Part shown: positions 32,182 to 40,227 of the stretch, piece by piece
Layout of the letters: every line of letters starts with the position of its first letter
How positions within the stretch are numbered: position 1 is the first letter of the stretch
Source of the DNA: an uncultured Eubacteriales bacterium
GTDB taxonomy: Bacteria > Bacillota > Clostridia > Christensenellales > Aristaeellaceae
Length of the DNA: 64,000 nt
Direction of reading: 5' to 3'
NCBI GenBank assembly: GCA_900548145.1
Contig: URJB01000002.1
Coordinates: 1-64,000 of the forward strand
Notes under the pieces: generated by a model
Database searches by the model: none
Seen by the model: only the letters and a program-made list of their open reading frames with translations
What the model was told of the DNA's origin: nothing
Position numbers and translations under genes: made by a program

Positions 32182-32940
32182 TCAGTTTTCCAGCTCATAA
32201 ACCACATATTCTTCCCGGAAGCGGTAGCCCAGCGTTTCCGCCAGATGGGCGGAGGTTTTGTTGGCCGCGTCCCAGCTGGGGAAAAGCCCCCGTTCCAGAC
32301 ATTCCAGCATCAGCCGGGCCCCGCAGGCCCGCGCCAAGCCTTGACGACGCTGATCTTTCCGGGTGTCGATCTCGATCTCAATGCCGCCGGGATAGGAGGA
32401 ATAGCTGGACGCGCCCGCCAGCATTTCCTCGCCCCGCCGAGCCACAAAGCCCAGTCCCATTCGGGCAAAGTCCTCCGAAGTTCCGTAATTGCTGACAAAA
32501 TCCCGCGTCCATTCTTCCGAAAGGCAGCGGCGGTACAGCGCTTCGTCGATGGGGGAAAGCGTCACCCCTTCGGGCAGCCGTTCCGCCATTTCCCGCAGGT
32601 CTTTGGGCACGAAGCCCTCCGCACTGTGCTCAAAGGCGTATCGGGTGCGGGGAGAAGCGGTCTTACCGAAGACACGCCGAATTTCCGCCGCCCATGCGTC
32701 GTTCTGGGGTGTCAGGAGGACATAAGACCGTCCCTCAGGCCGAAAGCGCAGCAGTTCTTCCGAGGGCTGACCGGCGAAGAAAGCAAAGTCGCCCAGCACT
32801 GCGGCGGCGGAGCAAAGGGGCCATTCCGCCACGGCGTATACGCCGCCCATCATGCCGCTCAGACAGGAAAGTACCATCGTATCTTCAAAGGAGCCGAACA
32901 GTTCGGCGGCTTCCGCGGGGTTTTCCAGCCGGGTGATCAT
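32182..32940 (-). CDS. GNAT-family acetyltransferase
   Basis: A 252-residue protein with a C-terminal GNAT domain. The acetyl-CoA-binding motif is DQRRQGLARACGARLMLECL, preceded by GGIEIEIDTRKD and followed by SWDAANKTSAHLAETLGYRF, all in the usual order. The N-terminal 110 residues form a separate domain seen in this GNAT subgroup. GGAGGG precedes the ATG. It is the last gene of the operon with the Hsp70-like protein, 27 bp downstream. The substrate is unknown. Lysine acetylation of the Lys-rich operon partner is an attractive but untested idea. Confidence 0.82.
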   Translation of the reverse strand: MITRLENPAEAAELFGSFEDTMVLSCLSGMMGGVYAVAEWPLCSAAAVLGDFAFFAGQPSEELLRFRPEGRSYVLLTPQNDAWAAEIRRVFGKTASPRTRYAFEHSAEGFVPKDLREMAERLPEGVTLSPIDEALYRRCLSEEWTRDFVSNYGTSEDFARMGLGFVARRGEEMLAGASSYSSYPGGIEIEIDTRKDQRRQGLARACGARLMLECLERGLFPSWDAANKTSAHLAETLGYRFREEYVVYELEN

Positions 32941-32967
32941 GAGTTGCCCTCCGTTCTGAATGGGGGA

Positions 32968-34860
32968 TTATTCAATGGGAATTTCAGCGGCCTGTGCTAC
33001 GCCGTTCAGATAGGTCTTGAAGGAGCGGGAAAAGCCCGTCACCACCTGCTGCTGAAATGCGCTGTCCGGGGCGCTCAGCTCTTTTTCCAGCGCGTCCCGC
33101 AGTTTTTTCCGGGTGGAGTCGCTGCGCAGGTGCTTGACCAGATTCCGTTTGCGCAAAAGCAGGGGCAGATTAGCCTTCATCATGGCCCCGGAGATCGCGT
33201 CCATGCCGAACAGCGACACCGCCGTGCCCAGCAGCGCCCCCGCCAGAAAGCCCAGCGGGCCCGCCGCGATCAGCGCCACGCCGCTGCCGCCGCACAGAAG
33301 GCCCAGCAGAACGCTGACGATCACCGTCATCAGCGCGCCGATCAGGTTCATGCCCGTCAGCCCCTTCGCGTCCAGCGGCAGCTTTTCCGGGCCGGAGCTG
33401 ACTGCCGTCAGGTTCAGGGCCATCTCCTTGCGGGGTACCTCGTAGCGGTCGCAGATGGGATCCACCAGCGCCTGCAGCTGCGTCCCCACTTCGTCCAGCC
33501 AGTTGCGCAGGGCCGGGGTCAGCGCGTCCCGGGCCATGGGGGAGTCCAGCACCTCCGTGACCCGCTGCTTGAGCTGGGCGTCCATTTCTTCCATTGTGCC
33601 GATACGGCCCTTTTGCCAGTCCGTCACCACGGGCACGGCGGCTTCCTCGATCAACAGATCCACCAGTGCCTCCGTTACAGGCGGGATCAGCTGGGGCATG
33701 GCCTTGCGAGCCGTGTAGGCGACCCGTTCCTCGGTGATCTCCTTTTCGATGGCCTTGCGGAACTCCCGCAGGTTGGAGTCGATCCACCCGGCGTAGCTCA
33801 AGCCCTTGGCAATGGAAAATTCCGGCTCCGGGCAGCAGACCACCGCCGCGTCCCGGAAGGCCTCCCGGCAAAGCTGGCGGAAAAACGGCATCCGGGACGC
33901 GCCGCCGGTCAAAAGCACCAGACAGGGCGGATCGTCGGCAGTCAGGCGGACGGCGTGGTCCAGCGCGTCCTGCACCGCCTGGATAAAGCTGCGGCCCTGC
34001 AGCGCGTTCAGCGGCTTTTCCGTCAGCTGGCGCGCCAAGTCGCCGTCCAGCTTGAGAGTCAGCTTCTGCACGCCGTCGTAGCAGATGCGCAGCACTTTTT
34101 TCACCGAGGCGGACGGGTCGTCCAACAGCCGGGTGTAGTATTCTTCCTTCAGACGGCGGGATTCGATTTCGCAATAGCTGTACCAGCTTCGGCTCTCCTG
34201 AAACACCCGGCGGATCGCGTCCCGTTCCCGGCTCTGCTCCACGCAAAGGCGCAGCAGTTCTTCATCCAGAATGCCGCCGCCCAGCGCAATGTCCCCGAAT
34301 GTGCCCACGCCCGTTTCCCGTCCGCCCACGATATAGGCAAAATCCAGCGTGGAGCTGCCGATGTCGATCACCAGCGCGGTTTTGGACAGCACGTCGATGT
34401 CCAGCGCCACCGTTCGGGCGTATTTGGCGTACAAAAACGCTGCCCGGGATTCGGAGATCACCTGCGGCTCCCGCAGGCCCGCCCGCATCAGCAGCTCCCG
34501 GTAGCGGGCGCGAGCCGTGGCGTTCCAGCCGGCGGGACAGCCCACCACAAAAGCGTCCTCCGGGTGCAGCAGGCCGTTTTCCTGCAGGTCGCGCACCGTG
34601 CCCCGCACAAAGCGGACAATGTCCTCATTCCGGGCCGGGTCGTAGGTAAAGCGGCTCTTGAAACGCACGCTGAGTCCGTCAGCCAGCGCGTCTGTATAGG
34701 CCCGTTCGCCCACAACGATTTCCCCGTTCAGCATTCCCACGGCGCTTAAAAAGCTGCGGGAGCCGCCTACCGGCAGAATGACGGGTTCGATCCCGGAACC
34801 CTGTTCAAAAGCGGCGATGGCGCTTTCGCCATCGCCCACGTCAAATCCGATGTAACGCAT
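32968..34860 (-). CDS. Hsp70-like ATPase with C-terminal membrane hairpin
   Basis: A 630-residue protein. The N-terminal 360 residues form an actin/Hsp70 ATPase fold: phosphate-1 IGFDVGDGESAIAAF (4-18), CPAGWNATARARYRELLMRA in the position of Hsp70 VPA motif, phosphate-2 ALVIDIGSSTLDFAYIVGG (162-180), and adenosine motif LVLLTGGASRMPFFRQL. Instead of a normal substrate-binding domain it has a helical region, then two adjacent membrane segments (about 504-550, VIVSVLLGLLCGGSGVALIA onward) and a basic helical tail. AAAGGAG precedes the ATG. It lies 31 bp after the GrpE-like membrane gene. A membrane-bound chaperone-like ATPase is the best reading; client unknown. Confidence 0.8.
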   Translation of the reverse strand: MRYIGFDVGDGESAIAAFEQGSGIEPVILPVGGSRSFLSAVGMLNGEIVVGERAYTDALADGLSVRFKSRFTYDPARNEDIVRFVRGTVRDLQENGLLHPEDAFVVGCPAGWNATARARYRELLMRAGLREPQVISESRAAFLYAKYARTVALDIDVLSKTALVIDIGSSTLDFAYIVGGRETGVGTFGDIALGGGILDEELLRLCVEQSRERDAIRRVFQESRSWYSYCEIESRRLKEEYYTRLLDDPSASVKKVLRICYDGVQKLTLKLDGDLARQLTEKPLNALQGRSFIQAVQDALDHAVRLTADDPPCLVLLTGGASRMPFFRQLCREAFRDAAVVCCPEPEFSIAKGLSYAGWIDSNLREFRKAIEKEITEERVAYTARKAMPQLIPPVTEALVDLLIEEAAVPVVTDWQKGRIGTMEEMDAQLKQRVTEVLDSPMARDALTPALRNWLDEVGTQLQALVDPICDRYEVPRKEMALNLTAVSSGPEKLPLDAKGLTGMNLIGALMTVIVSVLLGLLCGGSGVALIAAGPLGFLAGALLGTAVSLFGMDAISGAMMKANLPLLLRKRNLVKHLRSDSTRKKLRDALEKELSAPDSAFQQQVVTGFSRSFKTYLNGVAQAAEIPIE

Positions 34861-34891
34861 GGATGCTCCTTTGTTCCTGAACCCCGAAATA

Positions 34892-35725
34892 TCAGCCCTG
34901 CCGCACAGCGGCGGTTCCCCGGCGGATCAGGCGAAAGTCCTCCGCAGAAACGATGGCGGGGGAGAGAGTACGAGTCTCGTTTTTGCTGGGGAGAACGGTG
35001 AACAGACGGCTGTTTTCCTCCGAATATTCCATGGCCCGGAAGCCCAGCCCGTTCAACAGCCCGTCCACCGCGCCGGCCATTTCGTCCCGCTCGTCGCCGC
35101 TCAGATCATAAACGGTCTCCATCAGGTCGGCCAGACGCTCCGCCATGGCGGAACTGCCCTGCTCCCGGCCCCGCAGACTGTCGTTGAGATAGGCAAAGTC
35201 GTTGGCGCAGCGGTCGATAGCGCGTAACTGCCCGTCCAGAACGGCCAGCAGCCGTTCAACATCCGGCTGAAGAGTCACGCGCACCTCGTCGTGCCCGGTG
35301 GCTTTTCGGCTTTTCCGGCGCTCGGTCAGCAATGCCGCCGAACCGGCGATCAGCGCCGCCAGCGCGGAGACCCAGCCCAACACGATGCCGCGGAAATAGC
35401 AGCACAGCCCGCTGAAGATCATCAAAAGCGCCGTCAGCACCACCAGCCAAGCCTTGCCACCCTGCTTTTCGGCCTTCCGGGACTGCGCCACCCATGAAGT
35501 GGCGGCTACCGGCGTTTCCAAAAAGCCCACAGAACCCTTCACCAGACTGAACAGCACGCCCATCTGCTGCCGAAGCACTTCGTCGCTCTGTTGAGCCAGT
35601 GTGTTCTGCTCGGTCTGCATCAAAGCGTGACGGATGGCATACACCTGATCGGCCACGCTGGTCTGGTCTTTCAGCGCCGCCCGCAGGGATTCCCGCTGTT
35701 CTTCCCAGCATTCAAAGGCGCTCAT
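34892..35725 (-). CDS. Membrane protein with GrpE-like C-terminal region
   Basis: A 277-residue protein. The N-terminal 90 residues are helical, two membrane segments follow (about 92-134, AWLVVLTALLMIFSGLCCYF and WVSALAALIAGSAALL), then a charged helix (about 146-215) and a small beta-rich end. That end, GLGFRAMEYSEENSRLFTVL then SPAIVSAEDFRLIRRGTAAV, resembles the beta-wing of GrpE, the Hsp70 nucleotide exchange factor, with its terminal P-A-x-V...RRG pattern. The position directly before an Hsp70-like gene supports this. It overlaps the Lys/Ala-rich gene by 4 bp. GrpE function is inference. Confidence 0.6.
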   Translation of the reverse strand: MSAFECWEEQRESLRAALKDQTSVADQVYAIRHALMQTEQNTLAQQSDEVLRQQMGVLFSLVKGSVGFLETPVAATSWVAQSRKAEKQGGKAWLVVLTALLMIFSGLCCYFRGIVLGWVSALAALIAGSAALLTERRKSRKATGHDEVRVTLQPDVERLLAVLDGQLRAIDRCANDFAYLNDSLRGREQGSSAMAERLADLMETVYDLSGDERDEMAGAVDGLLNGLGFRAMEYSEENSRLFTVLPSKNETRTLSPAIVSAEDFRLIRRGTAAVRQG

Positions 35726-36492
35726 GGGTTCGTTCCCTTCTGGGACTTCTTTGCGGACATGGACTTAGCGGTGGAAGCCGTCTTTTTCGCGGTCGAAGTC
35801 TTGGCAGCGGAGGTAGTCTTTTTCGTGGCCGTAGATTTGGCGTCAGAAGCCGTCTTTTTTGCGGTCGAAGACTTCGCAGCAGAAGTGGTCTTCTTCGCCG
35901 TTGCAGACTTTGCAGCGGAAGTCGTGGCTTTCTTCGTCGCCGTTGACTTTGCGGCAGAAGTGGTTTTCTTTGCAGCCGTGGACTTAGCAGCAGAGGTGGT
36001 CTTCTTTGCCGTTGTAGACTTTGCGGCAGCAGTCGTGGTTTTCTTCGTCGCCGTAGACTTTGCAGAGGAAGCAGCCGTCTTTTTCGCAGTCGAAGTCTTG
36101 GCGGCAGAGGTGGTTTTCTTCGCTGGCGTAGACTTCACAGCAGAGGTGGTCTTCTTTGCCGTCGCAGACTTTGCGGCAGAAGTCGTCTTTTTCGCAGCCG
36201 TGGACTTCGCAGCAGAAGGATTCTTTTTCGCCGTTGTGGATTTTGCCGTGGTCGAAGCTTTCTTCGTCGTTGTTTTTTTGCTGGAAGAAGTCTTCTTCTG
36301 CTTCGTTTCCTCGGCATCGGTCAGCCCGGACAGCACATTGCCAATGCCCTCCAACAGCCCGCCGGAGGACGCAGCGTTCCCCGCCAGATCGGAGAGCGCG
36401 TCCTCGATGGTATCCAGAAAATCGCCGGTGGAGACGGAGCCTTCGCCCAGCATATCGCTTACGATGGATTCCAGCAGTCCCTTTTTGGCCAT
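35722..36492 (-). CDS. Lys/Ala/Thr-rich tandem-repeat protein, histone H1-like
   Basis: A 256-residue protein. The first 60 residues form a small acidic helical domain (GLLESIVSDMLGEGSVSTGD, then GLLEGIGNVLSGLTDAEE). From about residue 65 to the end it is built of some 13 imperfect 12-13 residue repeats of the type AKKTTSAAKSTA, very basic and probably disordered. Similar tails occur in bacterial H1-like proteins such as AlgP and HctB, which bind DNA or other polyanions. There is no signal peptide or membrane segment. AGAAGGGG precedes the ATG. Its stop overlaps the GrpE-like gene start in ATGA, so the two are co-translated. Confidence 0.75.
   Translation of the reverse strand: MAKKGLLESIVSDMLGEGSVSTGDFLDTIEDALSDLAGNAASSGGLLEGIGNVLSGLTDAEETKQKKTSSSKKTTTKKASTTAKSTTAKKNPSAAKSTAAKKTTSAAKSATAKKTTSAVKSTPAKKTTSAAKTSTAKKTAASSAKSTATKKTTTAAAKSTTAKKTTSAAKSTAAKKTTSAAKSTATKKATTSAAKSATAKKTTSAAKSSTAKKTASDAKSTATKKTTSAAKTSTAKKTASTAKSMSAKKSQKGTNP
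35750..36290 (-). repeat. Coding tandem repeats of 36-39 bp
   Basis: About 13 imperfect tandem units encode AKKTTSAAKSTA-like peptides. All unit lengths are multiples of three, so the frame is kept. Such a tract can expand or shrink by replication slippage, so copy number may differ between strains. Confidence 0.85.
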
Positions 36493-36517
36493 GACGAACC
36501 CCTTCTTAAAATTGATC

Positions 36518-37222
36518 TTAAAGTTTTTTCAAAGCGTCCAGTTCTTCCTGCGTCAGCGGCCGCCACATGCCCCGGGGCAGCTCGCCCAGCTTCAGGGGGC
36601 CGAAGCGGATGCGCCGCAGCATGACCACCTGATGGCCGATCTGCTCCACCATTTTACGCACCTGCCGGTTGCGGCCTTCATGAATGGTGATGATCATATC
36701 GGTGAAAAGGTTCTGCACGCTCAAAATATGCACCTTGGCCCGGGCGGTCTTGCGTCCGTCCACCATCACGCCTCGTTCCAGCTGCCGGGCTTCCTCCGGC
36801 GTGACCTGATTGCTGACCCGCGCCAGATAGTTCTTGTCCACCTCCATGGAGGGATGCAGCATCCGTTCGGTCAGGTCGCCGTCGTTGGTGAGCAGCAGCA
36901 GCCCCTCGCTGTCGTAGTCCAGCCGCCCCACCGGGTACAGCCGGACGGGATAATCCCGGAAACGATCCAGCACTGTGGCGCGTCCCTCCGGGTCGCTGAC
37001 GGTCGTTACCTCGCCAGCGGGCTTGTGATATATGATATAATGCTTTTCCACTTCGGGCCGGACGCGCTTCCCGTCCACGCAGATGACCTGATCGTCCTCC
37101 ACCTGCACGCCCATTTCCGTAATTTTCTGACCGTCTACCGTGACGTGGCCCTCGGCGATCAGCTTTTCCGCCGCCCGGCGGGAAGCCACTCCGCAGGAGG
37201 CCAGATATTTTTGCAGCCGCAT
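36518..37222 (-). CDS. rluB: RluB/RsuA-family pseudouridine synthase
   Basis: A 234-residue rRNA pseudouridine synthase. The S4 domain is at 1-60 (MRLQKYLASCGVASRRAAEK), and the catalytic motif is GRLDYDSEGLLLLTNDGDL, with Asp in the RLD. The C-terminal core has HEGRNRQVRKMVEQIGHQVV and LRRIRFGPLKLGELPRG. RluB modifies U2605 of 23S rRNA in E. coli. It is the first gene of the minus-strand operon that continues into the Hsp70-like module, with a 25-bp gap to the repeat protein. Confidence 0.93.
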   Translation of the reverse strand: MRLQKYLASCGVASRRAAEKLIAEGHVTVDGQKITEMGVQVEDDQVICVDGKRVRPEVEKHYIIYHKPAGEVTTVSDPEGRATVLDRFRDYPVRLYPVGRLDYDSEGLLLLTNDGDLTERMLHPSMEVDKNYLARVSNQVTPEEARQLERGVMVDGRKTARAKVHILSVQNLFTDMIITIHEGRNRQVRKMVEQIGHQVVMLRRIRFGPLKLGELPRGMWRPLTQEELDALKKL

Positions 37223-37260
37223 GGCGTTCCTCCCTGTGCGGGCTTGGCCCGCTGGAAAAT

Positions 37261-37289
37261 AGTATAGCGGAATCTTTCCCTAAAAACAA
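37261..37289 (-). promoter_or_regulatory. Promoter of the rluB operon
   Basis: On the minus strand TTGTTT (37284-37289) and TATACT (37261-37266) are 17 bp apart. The -35 lies in the T-tail of the pdp terminator. Confidence 0.65.
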
Positions 37290-37320
37290 GACCCGGCCCG
37301 CCTGTCGCGGCGAACCGGGA
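37281..37320 (-). terminator. Terminator after pdp
   Basis: On the minus strand CCCGG-tt-CGCC pairs with GGCG-gg-CCGGG, followed by TCTTGTTTTTAG. It closes the dgt-to-pdp operon. Confidence 0.75.
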
Positions 37321-37333
37321 ATGAAAACGTTGT

Positions 37334-38659
37334 TTACAGCCGCTCCACGTGGTCGCTGTCCACAAAGGCGTGGATCAGCTTGCACCGGGGAACGGGCGTG
37401 GGGGAGAGCGTCAGACAGGCCAGAATTTCGCTGGCCGCTCGGGCGGCGCTTTCCTCGCTGGAGGCATGAACGGTCGCGACTGCCTCGCCGGGGCGAAGCT
37501 CGTCGCCGATGCGCTTGTGCATCACGAAACCAACGCTGTAGTCGATGGGGTCGGTCTTCTGCTTGCGGCCCGCGCCCATGGCCTGAGCCGTGTTGCCCAG
37601 ACGGATGGTATCCATGCTCCGGATGTAGCCGCCCTCCACGGCAGGAACGTCCCGGATGATCTTGGCCTGGGGCAGCCGGGTCACATCATCGCAGCAGGCA
37701 GGGTCGCCGCCCTGCGCCACAATCATCTGCCGCAGCTTTTCCAGACCCGCGCCGCTGTGAAGCGCCGCCATCAGCTTGTCCCGGCCCTCGGCTACGGAGG
37801 ACGCAGCGCCGCCCAGCAGCAGCATCCGCGCGCCAAGCTCCACTGCCACGGTCAGCAGCGGGCCTTCGACCCGGTTGTTCAGCACATCGATGGCTTCTTT
37901 TACTTCCAGAGCGTTGCCGATGTGACTGCCCAGCGGTTCGCCCATGTCGGTCACCAGCGCCACCATCCTGCGGCCCGCGTCGCAGCCGATACGAACCATG
38001 GTCTGGGCCAGCTCGATGCTGGCTTCGGTGGTGTGCATCAGCGCGCCCGCGCCGGTCTTTACGTCCAGCACGATGGCCTGTGCGCCGCTGGCCAGCTTTT
38101 TGGAGACGATGCTGGAAGCGATCAGCGGCAGACTGTCCACCGTAGCGGTCACGTCCCGCAGGGCGTACAGGGTCTTGTCGGCAGGGGCCAGATTCTTCGT
38201 CTGGCCGATGATAGCGATGCCGATGTCCTGCACCTGCCGGATAAATTCTTCTTCGCTCAATCCGATGCGGAAGCCGGAGATGCTTTCCAGCTTATCCAGC
38301 GTACCGCCGGTGTGGCCCAGTCCCCGGCCGCTCATTTTCGCCACGGGAACGCCGCAGGCGGCCACCAGCGGGGCCAGCACCAATGAGGTGGTGTCGCCTA
38401 CGCCGCCGGTGGAGTGCTTATCCGTGGGAACGCCCTTCAGCATGGACAGATCCATCATATCGCCGGAATGAGCCATCGACAGAGTAAGCCGCACCGTTTC
38501 TTCCCGGTTCATGCCGTTCAGACGGATAGCCATCAGCAGCGCGGAAAGCTGGTAATCCGGGATGGAGCCGTCTGCCGCGCCCTTGACAAAATAGTCAATT
38601 TCTTCCGCGGAAAGAGCCTGCCCGAATTTCTTTTTTTCAATGATCTCCACCATGTTCAT
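37334..38659 (-). CDS. pdp: Pyrimidine-nucleoside phosphorylase
   Basis: A 441-residue enzyme that splits uridine or thymidine with phosphate to the base and (deoxy)ribose-1-phosphate. The N-terminal helical domain has GSIPDYQLSALLMAIRLNGM. The phosphate and substrate site has DKHSTGGVGDTTSLVLAPLV, then AKMSGRGLGHTGGTLDKLES and VSKKLASGAQAIVLDVKTGA, all family signatures. GAGG precedes the ATG. It lies 10 bp after the zinc-ribbon gene at the end of the operon. DeoA (thymidine-specific) is a close alternative; Gram-positive homologues are usually of the broader Pdp type. Confidence 0.93.
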   Translation of the reverse strand: MNMVEIIEKKKFGQALSAEEIDYFVKGAADGSIPDYQLSALLMAIRLNGMNREETVRLTLSMAHSGDMMDLSMLKGVPTDKHSTGGVGDTTSLVLAPLVAACGVPVAKMSGRGLGHTGGTLDKLESISGFRIGLSEEEFIRQVQDIGIAIIGQTKNLAPADKTLYALRDVTATVDSLPLIASSIVSKKLASGAQAIVLDVKTGAGALMHTTEASIELAQTMVRIGCDAGRRMVALVTDMGEPLGSHIGNALEVKEAIDVLNNRVEGPLLTVAVELGARMLLLGGAASSVAEGRDKLMAALHSGAGLEKLRQMIVAQGGDPACCDDVTRLPQAKIIRDVPAVEGGYIRSMDTIRLGNTAQAMGAGRKQKTDPIDYSVGFVMHKRIGDELRPGEAVATVHASSEESAARAASEILACLTLSPTPVPRCKLIHAFVDSDHVERL

Positions 38660-38669
38660 CGGAAGTACC

Positions 38670-39377
38670 TCACAGTTGGATCAGCATTCTGCCGCAGTTT
38701 TCGCATTCGATCATCTTCGCGCCGCTCTTGAAGGCGCGGAGGGAGGCCTGCGGAATATTCATGTTGCAGCCGCCGCACTGGTCGCCGTACAACTTGGCGA
38801 TAGGGCGGGCGCAATGCTGCTTGATGGCACGATACTTGGCCAGCAGCTCCGGGTCGATGCCCTCGGTCTTTTTTTCGGCCTCGGCGCGCTTCTGCTCCAG
38901 CCCTTTCATCTGCTCCTTGTAGAGCGCCTCGTAGTCCACCTTCTGCTTGTCGTAGGCGGCCTTCACCTTGGCGTACTTGACCCGGATATCCTTTTCCATC
39001 CGGTCGCGGTCCGCAGCGTCCTTCTGGATGCGCTTGAGCTCCTGCTCGTACTCGGTCAGGTCGCCCAGCAGCTTCTGCGCGTCCCGGCTCATATCCTGCG
39101 CCAGATTCAGATCGGTGGGCGGCGTGGCTTCCATCTTTTTGGTCAGCGCGGTCAGCTGCTCCTCCATCCGGGCGATGGCGACCTTGATCACATCCACCCG
39201 GTCCACCATCTGGGCCACTTCTTCTTCCATCTTTTTGACGGCGTTCTGCTGCTCCACCAAAAATTCCCGGTTCTTCTTCAGCGCCAACCGGGCGGGATCG
39301 CGCTTGATCTCGGTTTCCAGCGCATCAACGGCCACGTCGGCCTGCTGATACTGCCAAAGCATTTCCATCTGTTCCAT
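38670..39377 (-). CDS. Coiled-coil protein with C4 zinc ribbon
   Basis: A 235-residue protein with a long helical hairpin (about 10-180; charged heptads such as KKMEEEVAQMVDRVDVIKVA) and a C-terminal zinc ribbon with CGGCNMNIP and CENCGRMLIQL. This is the zf-RING_7/CdsZ-like family, which in many bacteria is encoded next to a Nif3 homologue, as here. Relatives include proteins that bind secretion components or RNA, but no general role is settled. AAAGGAGG precedes the ATG. Confidence 0.88.
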   Translation of the reverse strand: MEQMEMLWQYQQADVAVDALETEIKRDPARLALKKNREFLVEQQNAVKKMEEEVAQMVDRVDVIKVAIARMEEQLTALTKKMEATPPTDLNLAQDMSRDAQKLLGDLTEYEQELKRIQKDAADRDRMEKDIRVKYAKVKAAYDKQKVDYEALYKEQMKGLEQKRAEAEKKTEGIDPELLAKYRAIKQHCARPIAKLYGDQCGGCNMNIPQASLRAFKSGAKMIECENCGRMLIQL

Positions 39378-39413
39378 AAGGCAACCTCCTTTAAGGTTCT
39401 GGGAGAAAACGGG

Positions 39414-40196
39414 TCAGCGGACAGGCTCCTTGGGGAAAGGAGCGGTGTCGATCAGGCACGCCTGAACCGCCCAGCCGGTTTGAGACGCATCCCGGAGAAA
39501 ACGTTGATAGAGTGCGGCAATGCCGGGCTGTTCCGTGGCGTGATGCCCCGCATCCAGCACCCACAGGCCGCGGGCCGCCGCGTCAAGAATTTCATGGTGA
39601 TGGATTTCGCCCACCACAAAAGCCTGCGCCCCGGCCTGCGAGGCCTGCACCGTCGCTTCGCCGTAAGCGCCGCCCGCCACGGCCACGGTTTCGATGGTTT
39701 CTTCTCCATGCCCATATAACTGGGGGCGCATTCCCAGCCTTTCGGCTACCAGGGCGCAGAAAGCCTCGGGAGCCATGGGGGAGGGCAGACGGCCTACCCG
39801 CAGATAGTCGTCCACAGGGTGCACCTGCTCCAGCCCCAGCGCAGCGGCCAGCGAATCGCCCACGCCGCCTTCCGCCTTGTCCCAGTTGGTGTGGGCGGCA
39901 ATCAGGGACATGCGGTTTTCCACGATCTGGGAAACGGCCTGTCCGATGGGGTCCGCATAGTGTATGCGCCGCAGCGGGTTGAATATGAGCGGATGATGGG
40001 TCACGATCAGCTGTGCATGGAGACGAACCGCCTCCCGTACCAGTGCGGGGGTCGCGTCCAGCCCGAAGACCACCGTCTGCACCGGCAGCCGTTCGTCACC
40101 AATCAAAAGCCCCACGTTGTCGAAATCCTCGGCACTGTCAAAGGACGCAAGGTCGTTCAGCCAGTCCAGCGCGTCCCGAACGTTCATCAGGCTCAT
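39414..40196 (-). CDS. Nif3/YbgI-family dinuclear metal protein
   Basis: A 260-residue Nif3-family protein, often labelled GTP cyclohydrolase I type 2 although that activity is doubtful. Metal-binding motifs are AQLIVTHHPLIFNPLRRI, SLIAAHTNWDKAEGGVGD and the late VVGEIHHHEILDAAARG with DAGHHATEQPGI. The ATG at 40196 has AAAGGAG 9 bp upstream; the frame is open further upstream, inside trmK. Pairing with trmK and the zinc-ribbon gene is a conserved Bacillota arrangement. Confidence 0.92.
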   Translation of the reverse strand: MSLMNVRDALDWLNDLASFDSAEDFDNVGLLIGDERLPVQTVVFGLDATPALVREAVRLHAQLIVTHHPLIFNPLRRIHYADPIGQAVSQIVENRMSLIAAHTNWDKAEGGVGDSLAAALGLEQVHPVDDYLRVGRLPSPMAPEAFCALVAERLGMRPQLYGHGEETIETVAVAGGAYGEATVQASQAGAQAFVVGEIHHHEILDAAARGLWVLDAGHHATEQPGIAALYQRFLRDASQTGWAVQACLIDTAPFPKEPVR

Positions 40197-40227
40197 AAGC
40201 TCGTCTCCTTTCGGCCTGGGGCAGGTG

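Noticed and set aside
31930..34749. A 939-codon plus-strand open frame
   Set aside because: It is antisense to the GNAT and Hsp70-like genes and has no start signals or recognisable domain.
35750..36290. Regular repeats suggestive of a CRISPR array
   Set aside because: The repeats are imperfect, contiguous, multiples of three bases and code for a Lys/Ala-rich protein; there are no unique spacers and no cas genes.
35591..37267. A 558-codon plus-strand frame with Val/Phe-rich repeats
   Set aside because: It is the antisense image of the Lys/Ala repeat gene and rluB. The repetitive hydrophobic translation is a product of the repeats.
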